Program-made: the position numbers and the translations under genes | The notes under the pieces: generated by a model | Told to the model about the DNA's origin: nothing | What the model saw: the letters and a program-made list of their open reading frames with translations, nothing else | Databases searched by the model: none | Part shown: positions 17,132-26,646 of the stretch, piece by piece | Numbering within the stretch: the stretch's first letter is position 1 | How the letters are laid out: each line of letters opens with the position of its first letter | Assembly (NCBI GenBank): GCA_030616475.1 | Contig: JAUWXF010000004.1 | Span: 1 to 59,071 of the forward strand | Length of the DNA: 59,071 bases | Direction: 5' to 3' | From: Desulfobacterales bacterium | GTDB taxonomy: Bacteria; Desulfobacterota; Desulfobacteria; Desulfobacterales; C00003060

Positions 17132-19024
17132 ATGTGTGGTATTTGCGGTGCAGTAAATTTTGATCCGACGAGGCAAACTAGGAAGGAGTTAATCCTTCCA
17201 ATGATTCATGCCCTTCGTCATCGCGGCCCGGATGATGAAGGGTTTTTTTGTGATGAGAATGTAGCCTTTGGGCATCGCCGTTTGAGTATTATCGATCTTG
17301 AAGGTGGACACCAGCCGATCTTTAACGAAGACAAATCCGTTTGCGCCATAGTTAATGGTGAAATCTATAACTACCTGGAGCTAAGAAAAAACCTTGAAAA
17401 GGGCCATATTTTTTCGACACAGTCAGATTCGGAAGTTATAGTTCACCTTTGGGAAGAGTTTGGGGAAAAATGTGTTGACCATTTGCGTGGCATGTTTGCT
17501 CTTGCCGTATACGACATGAAGAGGAAGAAAGTCTTCCTGGCAAGGGATCGATTCGGCCAGAAACCGCTGGTATATGCCAATACGCCCCATGGCTTTTACT
17601 TCTGTTCAGAAATTTATCCACTAACCCAAATCCCTCATGTCGACACAAGCCTGTGTCACCGTGCCCTTGATGATTTTCTATCTCTGCATTACATCCCCGC
17701 ACCCGAAACAATTTACAATGGCATCAAGAAGCTTCAACCGGCCCACACACTCACCGCTTTTGCCGACGGTATAAAAATAAATAGGTATTGGTCGATCGAT
17801 CCGTTTAAAAAAAACGCAGATTCGTACAAGACCGCTGAAACGAAAGTTCATGATCTCCTTGAAGATTCAGTCAGATATCGCATGATAGCTGACGTTCCCG
17901 TAGGTGCATTCTCAAGTGGAGGCGTTGATTCGAGTATCATCATAGCATTCATTCGAAAGATCGAGCCTGTCGCAGACATACAAACCGTATGCATAGGATT
18001 TGATGAGCATCGCTATGATGAGAGGCCATTTGCAAGAGAAGTGGCCGAGAAGTTTGGAACGACTCACCATGAACATGTGGTGACACCGGATATCTCCGGA
18101 ATCCTTCCGCAGTTGGTGCGTTATTACGGAGAGCCTTACGGGGACGCCTGTGCTGTTCCCACATGGTATCTCAGCGAAGCCACGGCAAATCACGTAAAAG
18201 TCGCTCTGAGCGGAGATGGCGGAGATGAGATATTTGCGGGGTATAACCGCTTTGACAGCACAGGATTGGTTGAAATCTATCAGAAGCTTCCGGTGCTTGT
18301 TCGCAAACAAATCATTGAGCGCATGGCAAGAGCTTTGCCCAACGTGTCCTGGGGCGAAGGTTATGTCAGCCAGTTGAAACAGTTCATGGAGGGAGCCAGC
18401 CAACATTCGGCACAGCGTCTTACCTTAAGAAACTCCGTATTTTCTCCGGCTATGAAATGTCTGCTGTACACGGACAAGCTTAAAGAGTCTCTCGACGGAT
18501 ATAATCCGGCCGAACGTTTCTATTTAGCTCATGATGGCTTGAAGAATCTTTCCGAGACAGAAAAGCTTCAGCACATCGACTTGGGTATCTTTTTGCCGGA
18601 TGATATCCTGACCAAGGTAGATATTGCCTCTATGGCTCACAGCCTGGAAGTCAGATCTCCCTTTTTGGATCACAAACTCGCCGAATATGTCTTCAGTCTC
18701 CCTTTTGAATACAAACATAAGATATTTAGAAGGAAAAGAGTACTCAAGAAGGTGGGAGGGCAATTCTTTAACGCAGAGTTCTTGCACCGAAGAAAAAAAG
18801 GCTTCAGACTACCAATTGGGGAATGGTTCAGGACTTTACTTAAGAAACCCCTGCTTAACTGCTTGTATAACAGTCCCATATTTGTTGATTCCTCTTTGTT
18901 TGAACCAAGCGCTACGAAACAAATTTTCGATGAACATCAGTCTGGAAAAATTAATCATACAGATCGCCTGTGGGACTTGTGGTTTTTGGGAGAATGGTCC
19001 AAAGTCATGAGTTTCGGGCGGTAG
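17132..19024 (+). CDS. asnB: Asparagine-synthetase-type amidotransferase (AsnB)
   Basis: The 630-residue protein has the class II glutaminase domain starting at Cys2 (MCGICGAVNF), with HRGPDDEG, VNGEIYN and SDSEV, the residues that bind glutamine and form the oxyanion hole. The synthetase domain has PP-loop SGGVDSS near residue 257 and SGDGGDEIFAGY. Both sites look intact, so it should transfer glutamine nitrogen to an adenylated carboxylate. ATG 17132 was chosen because Cys2 must become the N-terminus; TTG 17129 is an artefact. In polysaccharide loci such enzymes can amidate uronic acids; asparagine synthesis is the alternative. Confidence 0.9.
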   Translation: MCGICGAVNFDPTRQTRKELILPMIHALRHRGPDDEGFFCDENVAFGHRRLSIIDLEGGHQPIFNEDKSVCAIVNGEIYNYLELRKNLEKGHIFSTQSDSEVIVHLWEEFGEKCVDHLRGMFALAVYDMKRKKVFLARDRFGQKPLVYANTPHGFYFCSEIYPLTQIPHVDTSLCHRALDDFLSLHYIPAPETIYNGIKKLQPAHTLTAFADGIKINRYWSIDPFKKNADSYKTAETKVHDLLEDSVRYRMIADVPVGAFSSGGVDSSIIIAFIRKIEPVADIQTVCIGFDEHRYDERPFAREVAEKFGTTHHEHVVTPDISGILPQLVRYYGEPYGDACAVPTWYLSEATANHVKVALSGDGGDEIFAGYNRFDSTGLVEIYQKLPVLVRKQIIERMARALPNVSWGEGYVSQLKQFMEGASQHSAQRLTLRNSVFSPAMKCLLYTDKLKESLDGYNPAERFYLAHDGLKNLSETEKLQHIDLGIFLPDDILTKVDIASMAHSLEVRSPFLDHKLAEYVFSLPFEYKHKIFRRKRVLKKVGGQFFNAEFLHRRKKGFRLPIGEWFRTLLKKPLLNCLYNSPIFVDSSLFEPSATKQIFDEHQSGKINHTDRLWDLWFLGEWSKVMSFGR

Positions 19025-19055
19025 CTCAGGTTTTGGCTATTGGAGGTTGATTGGT

Positions 19056-20150
19056 TTGAAAGTGGCTTTTGCTGCTGGATTGCTTGAAAATAAATTGGCA
19101 CAAAAGCTGGCGGCGTTGCAGGCAATGCCCGAGGTGCTGGAGATTGATTTATACCGCCGTCGCCCATTTACCGGGCGCAAGGTACGATGGATGGCTATGC
19201 CGCACCTTTGCACTCGCTTTGCTCCGCTGGGCGATCTATGGCGGTTCCTCACACTGCTCAAAAAGGCTGGAAGCTACGATGTCCTGATTGGATGTCACCA
19301 GCGGTTTCACGGCATATACGTTGCCCTGGCCGGGGTTTTGCGAAGGCGGGCGGTGATCCAGTTAACGATCACCGATCCCGGCTGGATAGAGAAAACTTTT
19401 CTGGGGGCTTGGTCGTTACAGCGGGCCAGTGCGGTCGGTTTTCGAGGACGAACTACACTGGAACACTTTAGATGGAAATATGGAAGAAAAAAACCCTTAT
19501 TCATTGCTCAAAATGTTTGGGATCCGCCAAAGCCAAGCGGCCACAGGAACAAGACCATTGACTTGTTGTACGTAGGCAATCTGATGGCATACAAAAACAT
19601 CCCCGCCTGGTTGCAAACGGCAGCGGAAGTGAAGCGTCGGCAAGGAAGACTTCGTGCGGTCCTGGTTGGTCAGAGGCCGGGAAGACGGCTTACGGTTTTG
19701 GCGAAGCGTTTGGGTCTATTGGATGATTTAAAGTTTACCGGCCCACTCTTTGGCAAAGATCTCGACCGACTTTACGCAGAATCACGCGTGCTTCTGCTGA
19801 CAAGTCTCTGGGAAGGCCTCCCCATGGCAGCCGCAGAAGCGATGGCAGCAGGACTCCCTGTCGTAGCTACCGATGTAGGTGACGTCCGTGAGCTGGTGAA
19901 GGACGGGGAGAACGGGTATTTGGTAGATGTAGGAGACGTCCATGGTGCGGCGACTGTGGCAACGCGATTGTTAAACGACGAGGCGTTGTATCAGCGTATG
20001 TCGGTGAATGCACGGAGATCGGCTGCAGATTTGGCCTCGAAAAGCACCCTCCAGTGTGCGGTCAAGACGTGGCGCCAAGTGTTTGTCGAAATGGGGTTGA
20101 TCAGAGAAAAAGCCTCTGTTGGTCCTTCGATTAAATGTGAGAACGAATGA
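19056..20150 (+). CDS. GT4-family glycosyltransferase
   Basis: The 364-residue protein carries the donor strand LLYVGNLMAYKNIPAWLQTA and signature TSLWEGLPMAAAEAMAAGLP with E-x7-E, followed by VGDVRELVKDGENGYLVDVG: a standard GT4 C-terminal domain. The N-terminal half is divergent. The TTG at 19056 fits best with GGAGG nine bases upstream; TTG 19047 and GTG 19062 are alternatives. Last gene of the plus-strand block; it faces the second asnB across a 282-base convergent spacer. Confidence 0.87.
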   Translation: MKVAFAAGLLENKLAQKLAALQAMPEVLEIDLYRRRPFTGRKVRWMAMPHLCTRFAPLGDLWRFLTLLKKAGSYDVLIGCHQRFHGIYVALAGVLRRRAVIQLTITDPGWIEKTFLGAWSLQRASAVGFRGRTTLEHFRWKYGRKKPLFIAQNVWDPPKPSGHRNKTIDLLYVGNLMAYKNIPAWLQTAAEVKRRQGRLRAVLVGQRPGRRLTVLAKRLGLLDDLKFTGPLFGKDLDRLYAESRVLLLTSLWEGLPMAAAEAMAAGLPVVATDVGDVRELVKDGENGYLVDVGDVHGAATVATRLLNDEALYQRMSVNARRSAADLASKSTLQCAVKTWRQVFVEMGLIREKASVGPSIKCENE

Positions 20151-20432
20151 CAACTTATTTCCAACCAATCGGGATCAGATGATCTGAAGCGTTTGTCTCG
20201 CTTGATAATTTGACATCTCGGAATTTCTACAACCTATTGTAGTCACTATCTTTTGGCGTCAGTTGCCTTTTGCTACCTTCCTGGAATACTGGGCACGGAG
20301 TGAAGCTTTGCGCTATGTTGGAATAGTGGGGAAAAAGCGGAAGTGTATCATTTTCTAATTGTCTTCATACCTCTCAACCCATTACTCCACCATTCCAATA
20401 TTCCAATTGGGGCGAAGCCCCTAAGTTCTGTC
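20151..20432. other. Convergent spacer with a GGGGC-GAA-GCCCC hairpin
   Basis: No gene is seen. Near 20409-20421 GGGGCGAAGCCCC can form a five-pair stem with a GAA loop and could stop transcription from either side, though it lacks a T-run. Just before it are CCATTACTCCACCATT and ATTCCAATATTCCAATT, short repeated words of the sort common in this genome's spacers. Confidence 0.5.
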
Positions 20433-22373
20433 TTATCCCATGTATGAGTCCAGCTCGAAGGAGGGCCCGGAAAAACTATTTCGGATGAACATATCGTGCC
20501 AGATGTGGAAGCCAAGCATCATCCATAAAGTAAAATAATGCCACCGCAGCCTCGGGTGGGGTCGATGTTCCAGAACCTTCTTGATGAAATCATAATTGAA
20601 CAATCCTAGCTCCTTGACCCGTCTGGGCGTCAGAACCCGTTGAGCCGCTTCCTTCAAGTCTTTTTGAAACTCGAAATAGGGGTTGAAAGCAAAACCCCAT
20701 TTTTTTTTGTGCAGGACGAATTCCGGTACGATACCCTGTATGGCCCTCTTGAAAATATACTTGGTCTTCATGCCTCGCATTTTCATACTAATCGGCAGTT
20801 GAGTTGCAAAGGAGACCAGGTCTCGATCTAAGAACGGCACACGCACCTCAAGGCCGTGTGCCATGGAGACCCGGTCTTCGTTCAAGAGAAAGTCGTCCAC
20901 GAGCTTGGTCTGAAATTCTGCCATGAGTGCCTGTTCCACGAAACTCCGATGCGGATCGGCAAAATATGACTCAAACACCGTTCGGGTGCGGCCGAGGTCT
21001 TGTTCCAACATGCGCGGCCCATAGAGATGGGACCACATATAGGGGTTATGGTCCCAAACATTTCTTACGATGGCATAATATTGGCATTTGTCCCCCAGAC
21101 TTAGCAGCATATGCCCGCCCCGGCGATATTCATCCAGGACCAAATTCTTCGAGCGCCTTCGCGAGTTGCGGAGGTGCTTGGAAAGTAGTTGCAGGACACC
21201 TCTGGTGAAGGAGGAAGGTATCCATCGGTGGAAGAACTCACTCGGTTTCATATATTGATAGGCCAGGTAACCAGCAAAGAGTTCGTCCCCCCCAAGACCC
21301 GATAGGGCCACCTTGGTAAAACACTTGGCATGTTTTGCCAACAGAAATCCCTGAACCACATTGATTTTGGGCTCTTCAACGTGCCAGAGCACTCCGGGCA
21401 GGCACTGAAGAGGCTTTGGATCAAGACTGAAGGGATGGTGCCGAGTGTGAAAGTAATCGGCAACCCGTCTTGCGTCTTCCAGTTCGTCTGTGGGCTCATT
21501 GAAACCAAGTGTGTACGTGTCTATCGGCTCCTGAGAGTAATCACGGTGGGTCATCGCCAGGATAGAAGAACTGTCGACCCCCCCGCTCAGGTAGACACCT
21601 ACCGGCACGTCAGCGACCAATTGGCGGGATACGGCTGCCTGCAAATGGTTCCTGATTCCCTCGATGGCTGAAGCCTCGGTAACCTGAGACCCGCCAAACC
21701 GGGTCATCTTCCAGTAGAATTTTCGGTGCAAACCCTGCTGGTCCACAACGGCATATTCTCCTGGCAAGAGTCGCTCTACGCCTTCAAACAATGTTTCTCT
21801 GCCGGGTACGTATCGGAGATTCATGAAATAATGAAGGGATTGCTTGTTGATTGTCGGCGACACCTTTTTGTCTGCTAAAATTGCTTTGATTTCAGAGGCA
21901 AACAGTACTCGGTTTTTGTCCTGATATATGTGTAGAGGTTTAACCCCGAAGTGATCTCGGGCTAATATCAATCTTTTTTGGCGGCTGTCCCACAACGCGA
22001 AGGCAAAGATGCCGTTTAATCTGTTAAACATATCCAGGCCAAGATCTTCATAGAGGTGTACTAAAACCTCTGTGTCGCTTGAAGTGGAAAACGTGTGACC
22101 ACGAGCCTTGAGGTCTTTGAAAAGTTCCTGGAAGTTATATATCTCGGCGTCACATGCAACGACAGCCGAGCCATCCTCATTTGACATGGGCTGGTGCCCG
22201 GTTTCAAGGTCAATGATACTCAGACGCTGGTGAGCCAACACCAGGTGTTCGTTTTCAAAAAGCCCCTTGTCATCCATGCCTCGATGTGCGATTGCTGCTG
22301 CCATGGCTCTTACCGTCTGAGCCGCTTGTGGCGTTTTGGTGTGAAAATGGTAGATCCCAGCAATCCCGCACAT
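20433..22373 (-). CDS. asnB: AsnB-type amidotransferase with altered glutaminase site
   Basis: The 646-residue protein starts MCGIAGIYHF (Cys2) and keeps the synthetase PP-loop SGGVDSSSILA and SGLGGDELFAGY. In the glutaminase domain the usual NGEIYN is CDAEIYN, so the oxyanion-hole Asn-Gly pair is Asp-Ala, and HRGPDD is HRGMDD. Glutamine hydrolysis may therefore be weak, and ammonia or another donor may be used. The ATG at 22373 puts Cys2 next to the start; the open frame extends further upstream but without cause. It is the last gene of a minus-strand unit after DUF354. Likely substrate is a sugar or lipid carboxylate rather than aspartate. Confidence 0.88.
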   Translation of the reverse strand: MCGIAGIYHFHTKTPQAAQTVRAMAAAIAHRGMDDKGLFENEHLVLAHQRLSIIDLETGHQPMSNEDGSAVVACDAEIYNFQELFKDLKARGHTFSTSSDTEVLVHLYEDLGLDMFNRLNGIFAFALWDSRQKRLILARDHFGVKPLHIYQDKNRVLFASEIKAILADKKVSPTINKQSLHYFMNLRYVPGRETLFEGVERLLPGEYAVVDQQGLHRKFYWKMTRFGGSQVTEASAIEGIRNHLQAAVSRQLVADVPVGVYLSGGVDSSSILAMTHRDYSQEPIDTYTLGFNEPTDELEDARRVADYFHTRHHPFSLDPKPLQCLPGVLWHVEEPKINVVQGFLLAKHAKCFTKVALSGLGGDELFAGYLAYQYMKPSEFFHRWIPSSFTRGVLQLLSKHLRNSRRRSKNLVLDEYRRGGHMLLSLGDKCQYYAIVRNVWDHNPYMWSHLYGPRMLEQDLGRTRTVFESYFADPHRSFVEQALMAEFQTKLVDDFLLNEDRVSMAHGLEVRVPFLDRDLVSFATQLPISMKMRGMKTKYIFKRAIQGIVPEFVLHKKKWGFAFNPYFEFQKDLKEAAQRVLTPRRVKELGLFNYDFIKKVLEHRPHPRLRWHYFTLWMMLGFHIWHDMFIRNSFSGPSFELDSYMG

Positions 22374-22572
22374 CTTTAGCCTACCCGCCTTTCTTCCTAC
22401 CTGATTTCCGATAAATCCCACCGTGCTGTATTGTCAGCATGATGGCTCTCTCCAGAACATTCCGCCAATTTCATAAGCCACACGGTTTTTCTCATCACAA
22501 GCCCAGAACGTAACGGTTCTCGGGGCACCACCTTGTCTTCAGTTCGATGACTTCCCTACTTTCTTGAGGGGA

Positions 22573-22635
22573 AGACAGGATTTACCCCGGTACGAAGGTT
22601 CCCACCTACGGGGCAGGCAGGATTTGATGGATTTT
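22573..22635 (+). repeat. GACAGGAT-CCCC/GGGG palindromic repeat, copy 1
   Basis: It begins GACAGGATTTACCCC and ends ACGGGGCAGGCAGGAT with GGATTTT after it. The CCCC and GGGG blocks with flanking bases can pair. Related copies lie at 50847-50914, 51867-51934 and 55113-55200. No coding sequence overlaps it. Confidence 0.75.
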
Positions 22636-22640
22636 CTTGC

Positions 22641-22689
22641 TGATCACTTTCCGGATGAAAGTGATCAAATGCAATCCGCCTGCGGCGGA
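22641..22689. repeat. Tandem perfect hairpins between DUF354 and asnB
   Basis: TGATCACTTTC (22641-22651) and GAAAGTGATCA (22657-22667) form an 11-pair perfect stem with a five-base loop. TCCGCC-TGC-GGCGGA (22675-22689) forms a second stem seven bases later. They follow directly on repeat copy 1. There is no long T-run on either strand, so they resemble REP-type palindromes or RNA-processing structures more than terminators. Confidence 0.8.
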
Positions 22690-22743
22690 AAGAACCTATT
22701 TTGTTTCGGACGTCCAAAGCGCATGGAGCAGATGGCGCAGAGC

Positions 22744-23859
22744 TCACCGGAATGTGGCTGTGGTTTGCCCTATGCCCTTTGGCTTTTGCATCGCCTCCCA
22801 GCGTCGGCGATAGCGATAAAGGCTTTTTGGATAGTTATCTATGAAATCTACTACAAATGCCGTAACATCAATGGAGTCGTCCAGCATTTTCTTTCTCTTT
22901 TTCTGCCATTGCTCACACAGGTCGGAACGACTCAGCAAATCGTCTATTTTTTTGAGCGCCTCATCTGTCTGTTTGTTCGTAAAATGATAGACAAGGCCAT
23001 AATTGCGCTCCTGTTCCAAGATATAGCCACGACTTGTGTCAGAAATAAATATCGCAGGAACCCCTATAGCAGCAGCTTCAGAGGCCATAGTAGCGCTTTC
23101 CCCGACAACCATAGTCGCATAGGCCATGACGTGATGGATTTGTTCGGGAGGAATGGAAGAAGAATATTTTTCAAGCTCTGGCGGCAAACGGCGTTCTGAA
23201 GTGATAAAAACCTTGCCGTGGTCAGAGAGCATGTCTATAAGCTTCCTTTTTTTTTGAAAAGACATCCCCTTCTGATGAAGATCATGGCCGGCTCCCCAGG
23301 AAACGAAACGAACTATGAAATACCGATCTGATGGCTCCAGGCGAAAGGCGGAAAGTACCTTCAGGTCTGGTTTAAAACGGTGAGGATGGAGATAGGCGAG
23401 TTCGTGATACCCTGGATAGCGTAGATGCCTAACACCCAATTTCGTTTTACTCTGATAACATTTGGGTGTACACAGGGCAGCAACAAGGGGATACGTTATA
23501 GCATTTGAAACAGTTGCATTTTCGGTGTCATAAAAAACTATGGCAGGCTTCCTTATCAGTTTGCTTACCTGCGAGATCCAGGTTCCCCCAATCGAAGTCA
23601 TTATGTCAGGCTTAAATCTACTGGCTAATTGCCATAGCCTGAAATCTCTTAAGAGCATTTCCTTCAAAAGACCGATAAGGCCATGTCCCGCCTTGCTAAT
23701 ACAGATTGCACTTATCCTGTATGCGCTGAGAAGATAATTGGTCATTTCCTTATCTCTGGAAACGACCAGCAACTCATGGCCTTTACTTTTCCAGATATTT
23801 ATCGCATGTCTAAAAAAATGAACGTGGGCAGGATGGCCTATTTCAATCAATAACCTCAT
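22744..23859 (-). CDS. DUF354 family protein (UDP-GlcNAc epimerase/GT-B-like fold)
   Basis: The 371-residue protein begins MRLLIEIGHPAHVHFFRHAI and continues with SIGGTWISQ, YDTENAT and GESATMASEAAAIGVPAIFI, all typical of DUF354, a family with a GT-B-like fold related to UDP-N-acetylglucosamine 2-epimerase. Its biochemical activity is not firmly established. ATG at 23859 is chosen; a GTG two codons upstream is possible. It lies between a membrane GT2 and the altered AsnB, as part of a three-gene minus-strand unit. A role in making or adding an amidated sugar is an inference from context. Confidence 0.82.
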   Translation of the reverse strand: MRLLIEIGHPAHVHFFRHAINIWKSKGHELLVVSRDKEMTNYLLSAYRISAICISKAGHGLIGLLKEMLLRDFRLWQLASRFKPDIMTSIGGTWISQVSKLIRKPAIVFYDTENATVSNAITYPLVAALCTPKCYQSKTKLGVRHLRYPGYHELAYLHPHRFKPDLKVLSAFRLEPSDRYFIVRFVSWGAGHDLHQKGMSFQKKRKLIDMLSDHGKVFITSERRLPPELEKYSSSIPPEQIHHVMAYATMVVGESATMASEAAAIGVPAIFISDTSRGYILEQERNYGLVYHFTNKQTDEALKKIDDLLSRSDLCEQWQKKRKKMLDDSIDVTAFVVDFIDNYPKSLYRYRRRWEAMQKPKGIGQTTATFR

Positions 23860-23883
23860 AATCACAGTAAATCTTCAAGTTAT

Positions 23884-23991
23884 AAAATCGCTTTGCGATT
23901 TTGTGTAACGCGGCGCCGACTTCGCCATAGTAGCCCTGGCTACGACGGCTGAATTCACCGCTGCAAAAAAGGAAATTCCTATACTATCAAG
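23884..23991 (-). repeat. Twin-hairpin AAATCGC / GCGGC repeat, extended copy
   Basis: AAAATCGC-TTT-GCGATTTT (23884-23902) is a perfect hairpin, followed by an ACGCGGCGCC segment and an extra GTAGCC/GGCTAC stem, then a tail AAGGAAATTCC and CTATACTATCAAG (23969-23991). The tail contains the TGA stop codon of the GT2 gene on the minus strand. Other copies: 51026-51093 and 54814-54854. Confidence 0.75.
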
Positions 23992-24862
23992 ATAGTTTAT
24001 CATGTTCACTCCTATCAAACCTCATCTGACAAATTTGCTCCGAAATTAGGCCCATCATAAATATCAAAATGGAAGTTGTGAAGAGAAGAGCACTCATATT
24101 GGTAAAACGCCCCCAGGCTATGTATGTATAAATGTAATATGATAACCCAAGAAGAAACATGAAGAAGCTTACTGGAAGAAATACGCGGAACGGCGAATAG
24201 AGGGTGCATATTTTGGTTATAATCATAAAGAATCTTACCCCATCTCGAAAAAATCTTATTTTACTTCTTCCGGTTTTTCGACTTTGAATATTGATAGGGA
24301 CATACTTCACACTTCTGCCATTTCTCAAAACCCCCAGTGTCAAAGTAGTCGGATAGGAATAAGTGTTGGGAAGGAGGTAAACAAAATGACGAGCGATGTC
24401 TGACTTTATGGCCCGAAATCCTGAGGTGAGGTCTAGAACAGGAAATTTGGCAACATAGGAGGCTAACCAGTTAAATATTTTGTTGCCCAGAGCACGCCCC
24501 CACGATGCCTGCTGGCGTATGGGCCTTGCCCCTACGACCATGTCATAGTCGGGAAAATAGTGCAGGATTTTCTCTATATCTGATGGGTCGTGCTGGCCAT
24601 CTCCGTCCATAAATACCAAAATTGCACCTGACGCCAGACGAATGCCACTTTTCGCGGCAGCTCCGTTGCCAATATTGTAAGGATGGCTATAAACGATGGC
24701 ACCTGCATCTTTGGCGACTGAGGCAGTGTTGTCAGTGGAGCCGTCGTCAACGACAATGATTTCAAAATCAGGATAGAGGGCCTTAATTTTATTAATGACC
24801 TGCGCAATTGTTTGGGATTCATTGTGCGCCGGCATAATTACAGAGACTTTAGCAGCAGCCAT
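23987..24862 (-). CDS. GT2 glycosyltransferase, polyprenyl-phosphate type, membrane-anchored
   Basis: The 291-residue protein has VSVIMPAHNESQTIAQVINK, VVDDGSTDNTASVAK and the metal site VFMDGDGQHDP, the pattern of dolichyl/undecaprenyl-phosphate mannosyl- or glucosyltransferases. Two hydrophobic segments at about 228-248 and 258-280 should anchor it in the inner membrane. Family members make polyprenyl-phosphate sugars used by periplasmic GT-C enzymes, many of which are encoded nearby. The stop codon and last bases lie in the twin-hairpin repeat. First gene of a minus-strand unit, divergent from the GT39-like gene at 25128. Confidence 0.88.
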   Translation of the reverse strand: MAAAKVSVIMPAHNESQTIAQVINKIKALYPDFEIIVVDDGSTDNTASVAKDAGAIVYSHPYNIGNGAAAKSGIRLASGAILVFMDGDGQHDPSDIEKILHYFPDYDMVVGARPIRQQASWGRALGNKIFNWLASYVAKFPVLDLTSGFRAIKSDIARHFVYLLPNTYSYPTTLTLGVLRNGRSVKYVPINIQSRKTGRSKIRFFRDGVRFFMIITKICTLYSPFRVFLPVSFFMFLLGLSYYIYTYIAWGRFTNMSALLFTTSILIFMMGLISEQICQMRFDRSEHDKLS

Positions 24863-25053
24863 GGCATCTAATCCCTTTACTTGCAGTCAATACTTCTTGC
24901 TCACAAGCATATATATTGTAACATTTTAGCCTCATGAAACAACCGGATTATAGGGAGCTCCAACGACCGCGTCTTCAAAGACCTAAATTATATTTAACAC
25001 TAACATATTTAAACGCACAAATCAAAAGATCAAGGCCATTGCAGATTATTTGC

Positions 25054-25082
25054 TTTACATATAAGCCTTTTCTTTCTATAAT
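25054..25082 (+). promoter_or_regulatory. Sigma-70-type promoter before the GT39-like gene
   Basis: TTTACA (25054-25059, five of six to TTGACA), a 17-base spacer and a perfect TATAAT (25077-25082) form a strong housekeeping promoter. The transcription start would be near 25089, about 40 bases before the ATG at 25128. The region upstream is A/T-rich. Confidence 0.7.
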
Positions 25083-25127
25083 TTCTTTTATGTGTCAGAA
25101 TAAAACAGGATCAGCAAATGGTAATGC

Positions 25128-26522
25128 ATGAGCATGCCGGATCACGCTACTTCGGACACCAGGCAGCCCGGCTCCTTATCTTATAAGAGGAAGGTGTCGG
25201 AAAAAACCATCGTCTTGCTGGCCGTCGTTACGGCCATTGCAATTATTCTTAGAATCGGATACGTCCACTTCACAACCATCGAAGATCCCGTCCGGGCCGA
25301 TGCCGGCCAGTATGTCATCTACGGATTGAACCTGGTCCAACACGGCACCTTTTCCAATGATTACCCGTCCCGGGCCCCGCGTCCGGACTCCTACAGGTCT
25401 CCCGGTTATCCTGCCTTCATCGCTCTTGCAATGCTGCTTGGCGGCAAGAACGCTTATCCCCTCATTCGCTATACCCAGGTCATGGCCGGCGGACTTATGG
25501 CGCCGCTCACGTTCTTTCTTGGCGTCATGTTTCTACCAGTATGGGGTGCGATGATCGCAGCGGTCCTCGTCGCCCTCAGTCCCCACCTCGTGGCATCCGC
25601 GAGTTATGTTTTGACGGAGACGCTCTTCGGCTTTGTATTCCTTTGCTCCCTTCTGCTCTTTTGTGGCGCAGTACGCAAGAGAAACCGTCTGCTCTTTGTT
25701 GCCTCCGGCGCGGGCTTTGGCTATGCCTACCTTATCAACGAAACCGCCCTTTTGATTCCTTTCATTTTTTTGGGGATCGCCCTCGCTTCGAATGGCAGAG
25801 GTTATCGACGGGCATTTCAATACCACCTCTTCCGCGGGGCCGCCTGGTTCCTCGTCGTGTTTTGCCTCTTCCCCATTGCGTGGATGATCCGCAACAAAGC
25901 GAATTTACCTCCCGGGGCGCCACAAACGATAAGCCGGGCCCTGGTGACCCTGACTCACGGGACCTATCCTGGATTTGTGTACAAAGATCCGCGCTACAAA
26001 TACTTCCCGTACAAAGAGGATCCCAAACAACCCGCCTACAGCGCATCGTTCAGTAATTTTGCCACGATCTTCTGGGAACGATTCCGGGTAAGACCAGTTC
26101 GCCACCTGACGTGGTATTTGCTTGAAAAACCTTATTATGTGTGGAGCTGGAATATCCTCCAGGGGGGAGGAGATGTCCACCTTTACCCCGTGGAGGAATC
26201 CTTTTACCATCGTGTGAGGGCCGCTAACGTGACCCGTGAACTCATGAAACATCTCCATCCTATAGTTTTGCTTCTGGCGCTTTTCGCATTTCCGTTGTTT
26301 TATCTCCAGCATCGCAGAAAAAGCAAGGGATTTTCCGTGACGGACACTCCCGTCCTGCCTCTTGTCACGTTGATGGTCTGCACGCTCATCCATATGATTT
26401 TTTTCAGCCTTCCCAGATACTCCATTCCATTCCGGCCGGAGCTTTATCTTTGCTCTTTGTGGACCGTTACAGTCCTGGTCCGTTCCAAGTACACTCGTTT
26501 CATGCGATTCTATAGCTTTTAA
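25128..26522 (+). CDS. GT39/PMT-like polytopic glycosyltransferase
   Basis: The 464-residue protein has about ten hydrophobic segments and the GT-C pattern at its first periplasmic loop: PVRADAGQYVIYGLNLVQHG with an acidic residue, then SYRSPGYPAFIAL. This matches the ArnT/PMT_2 class, which moves sugars from polyprenyl-phosphate donors to lipids or proteins. ATG 25128 follows the promoter at 25054-25082. It stands alone on the plus strand between the divergent GT2 unit, a possible donor maker, and the toxin-antitoxin region. Acceptor unknown. Confidence 0.82.
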   Translation: MSMPDHATSDTRQPGSLSYKRKVSEKTIVLLAVVTAIAIILRIGYVHFTTIEDPVRADAGQYVIYGLNLVQHGTFSNDYPSRAPRPDSYRSPGYPAFIALAMLLGGKNAYPLIRYTQVMAGGLMAPLTFFLGVMFLPVWGAMIAAVLVALSPHLVASASYVLTETLFGFVFLCSLLLFCGAVRKRNRLLFVASGAGFGYAYLINETALLIPFIFLGIALASNGRGYRRAFQYHLFRGAAWFLVVFCLFPIAWMIRNKANLPPGAPQTISRALVTLTHGTYPGFVYKDPRYKYFPYKEDPKQPAYSASFSNFATIFWERFRVRPVRHLTWYLLEKPYYVWSWNILQGGGDVHLYPVEESFYHRVRAANVTRELMKHLHPIVLLLALFAFPLFYLQHRRKSKGFSVTDTPVLPLVTLMVCTLIHMIFFSLPRYSIPFRPELYLCSLWTVTVLVRSKYTRFMRFYSF

Positions 26523-26646
26523 GATAATGTTTTGGGGGAATGCGCTCGCTTTTGCGGTTCAGGAATTGCGAATTTGAGAACAAGTTTATATTTGATCTCG
26601 TGAGGATTTGAAGACCCAACTTCTTTTTCTGAAAAACTATAGGAAC

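Noticed and set aside
22564-23199. A 211-residue plus-strand open frame
   Set aside because: It runs antisense to the clear DUF354 gene and across repeats.
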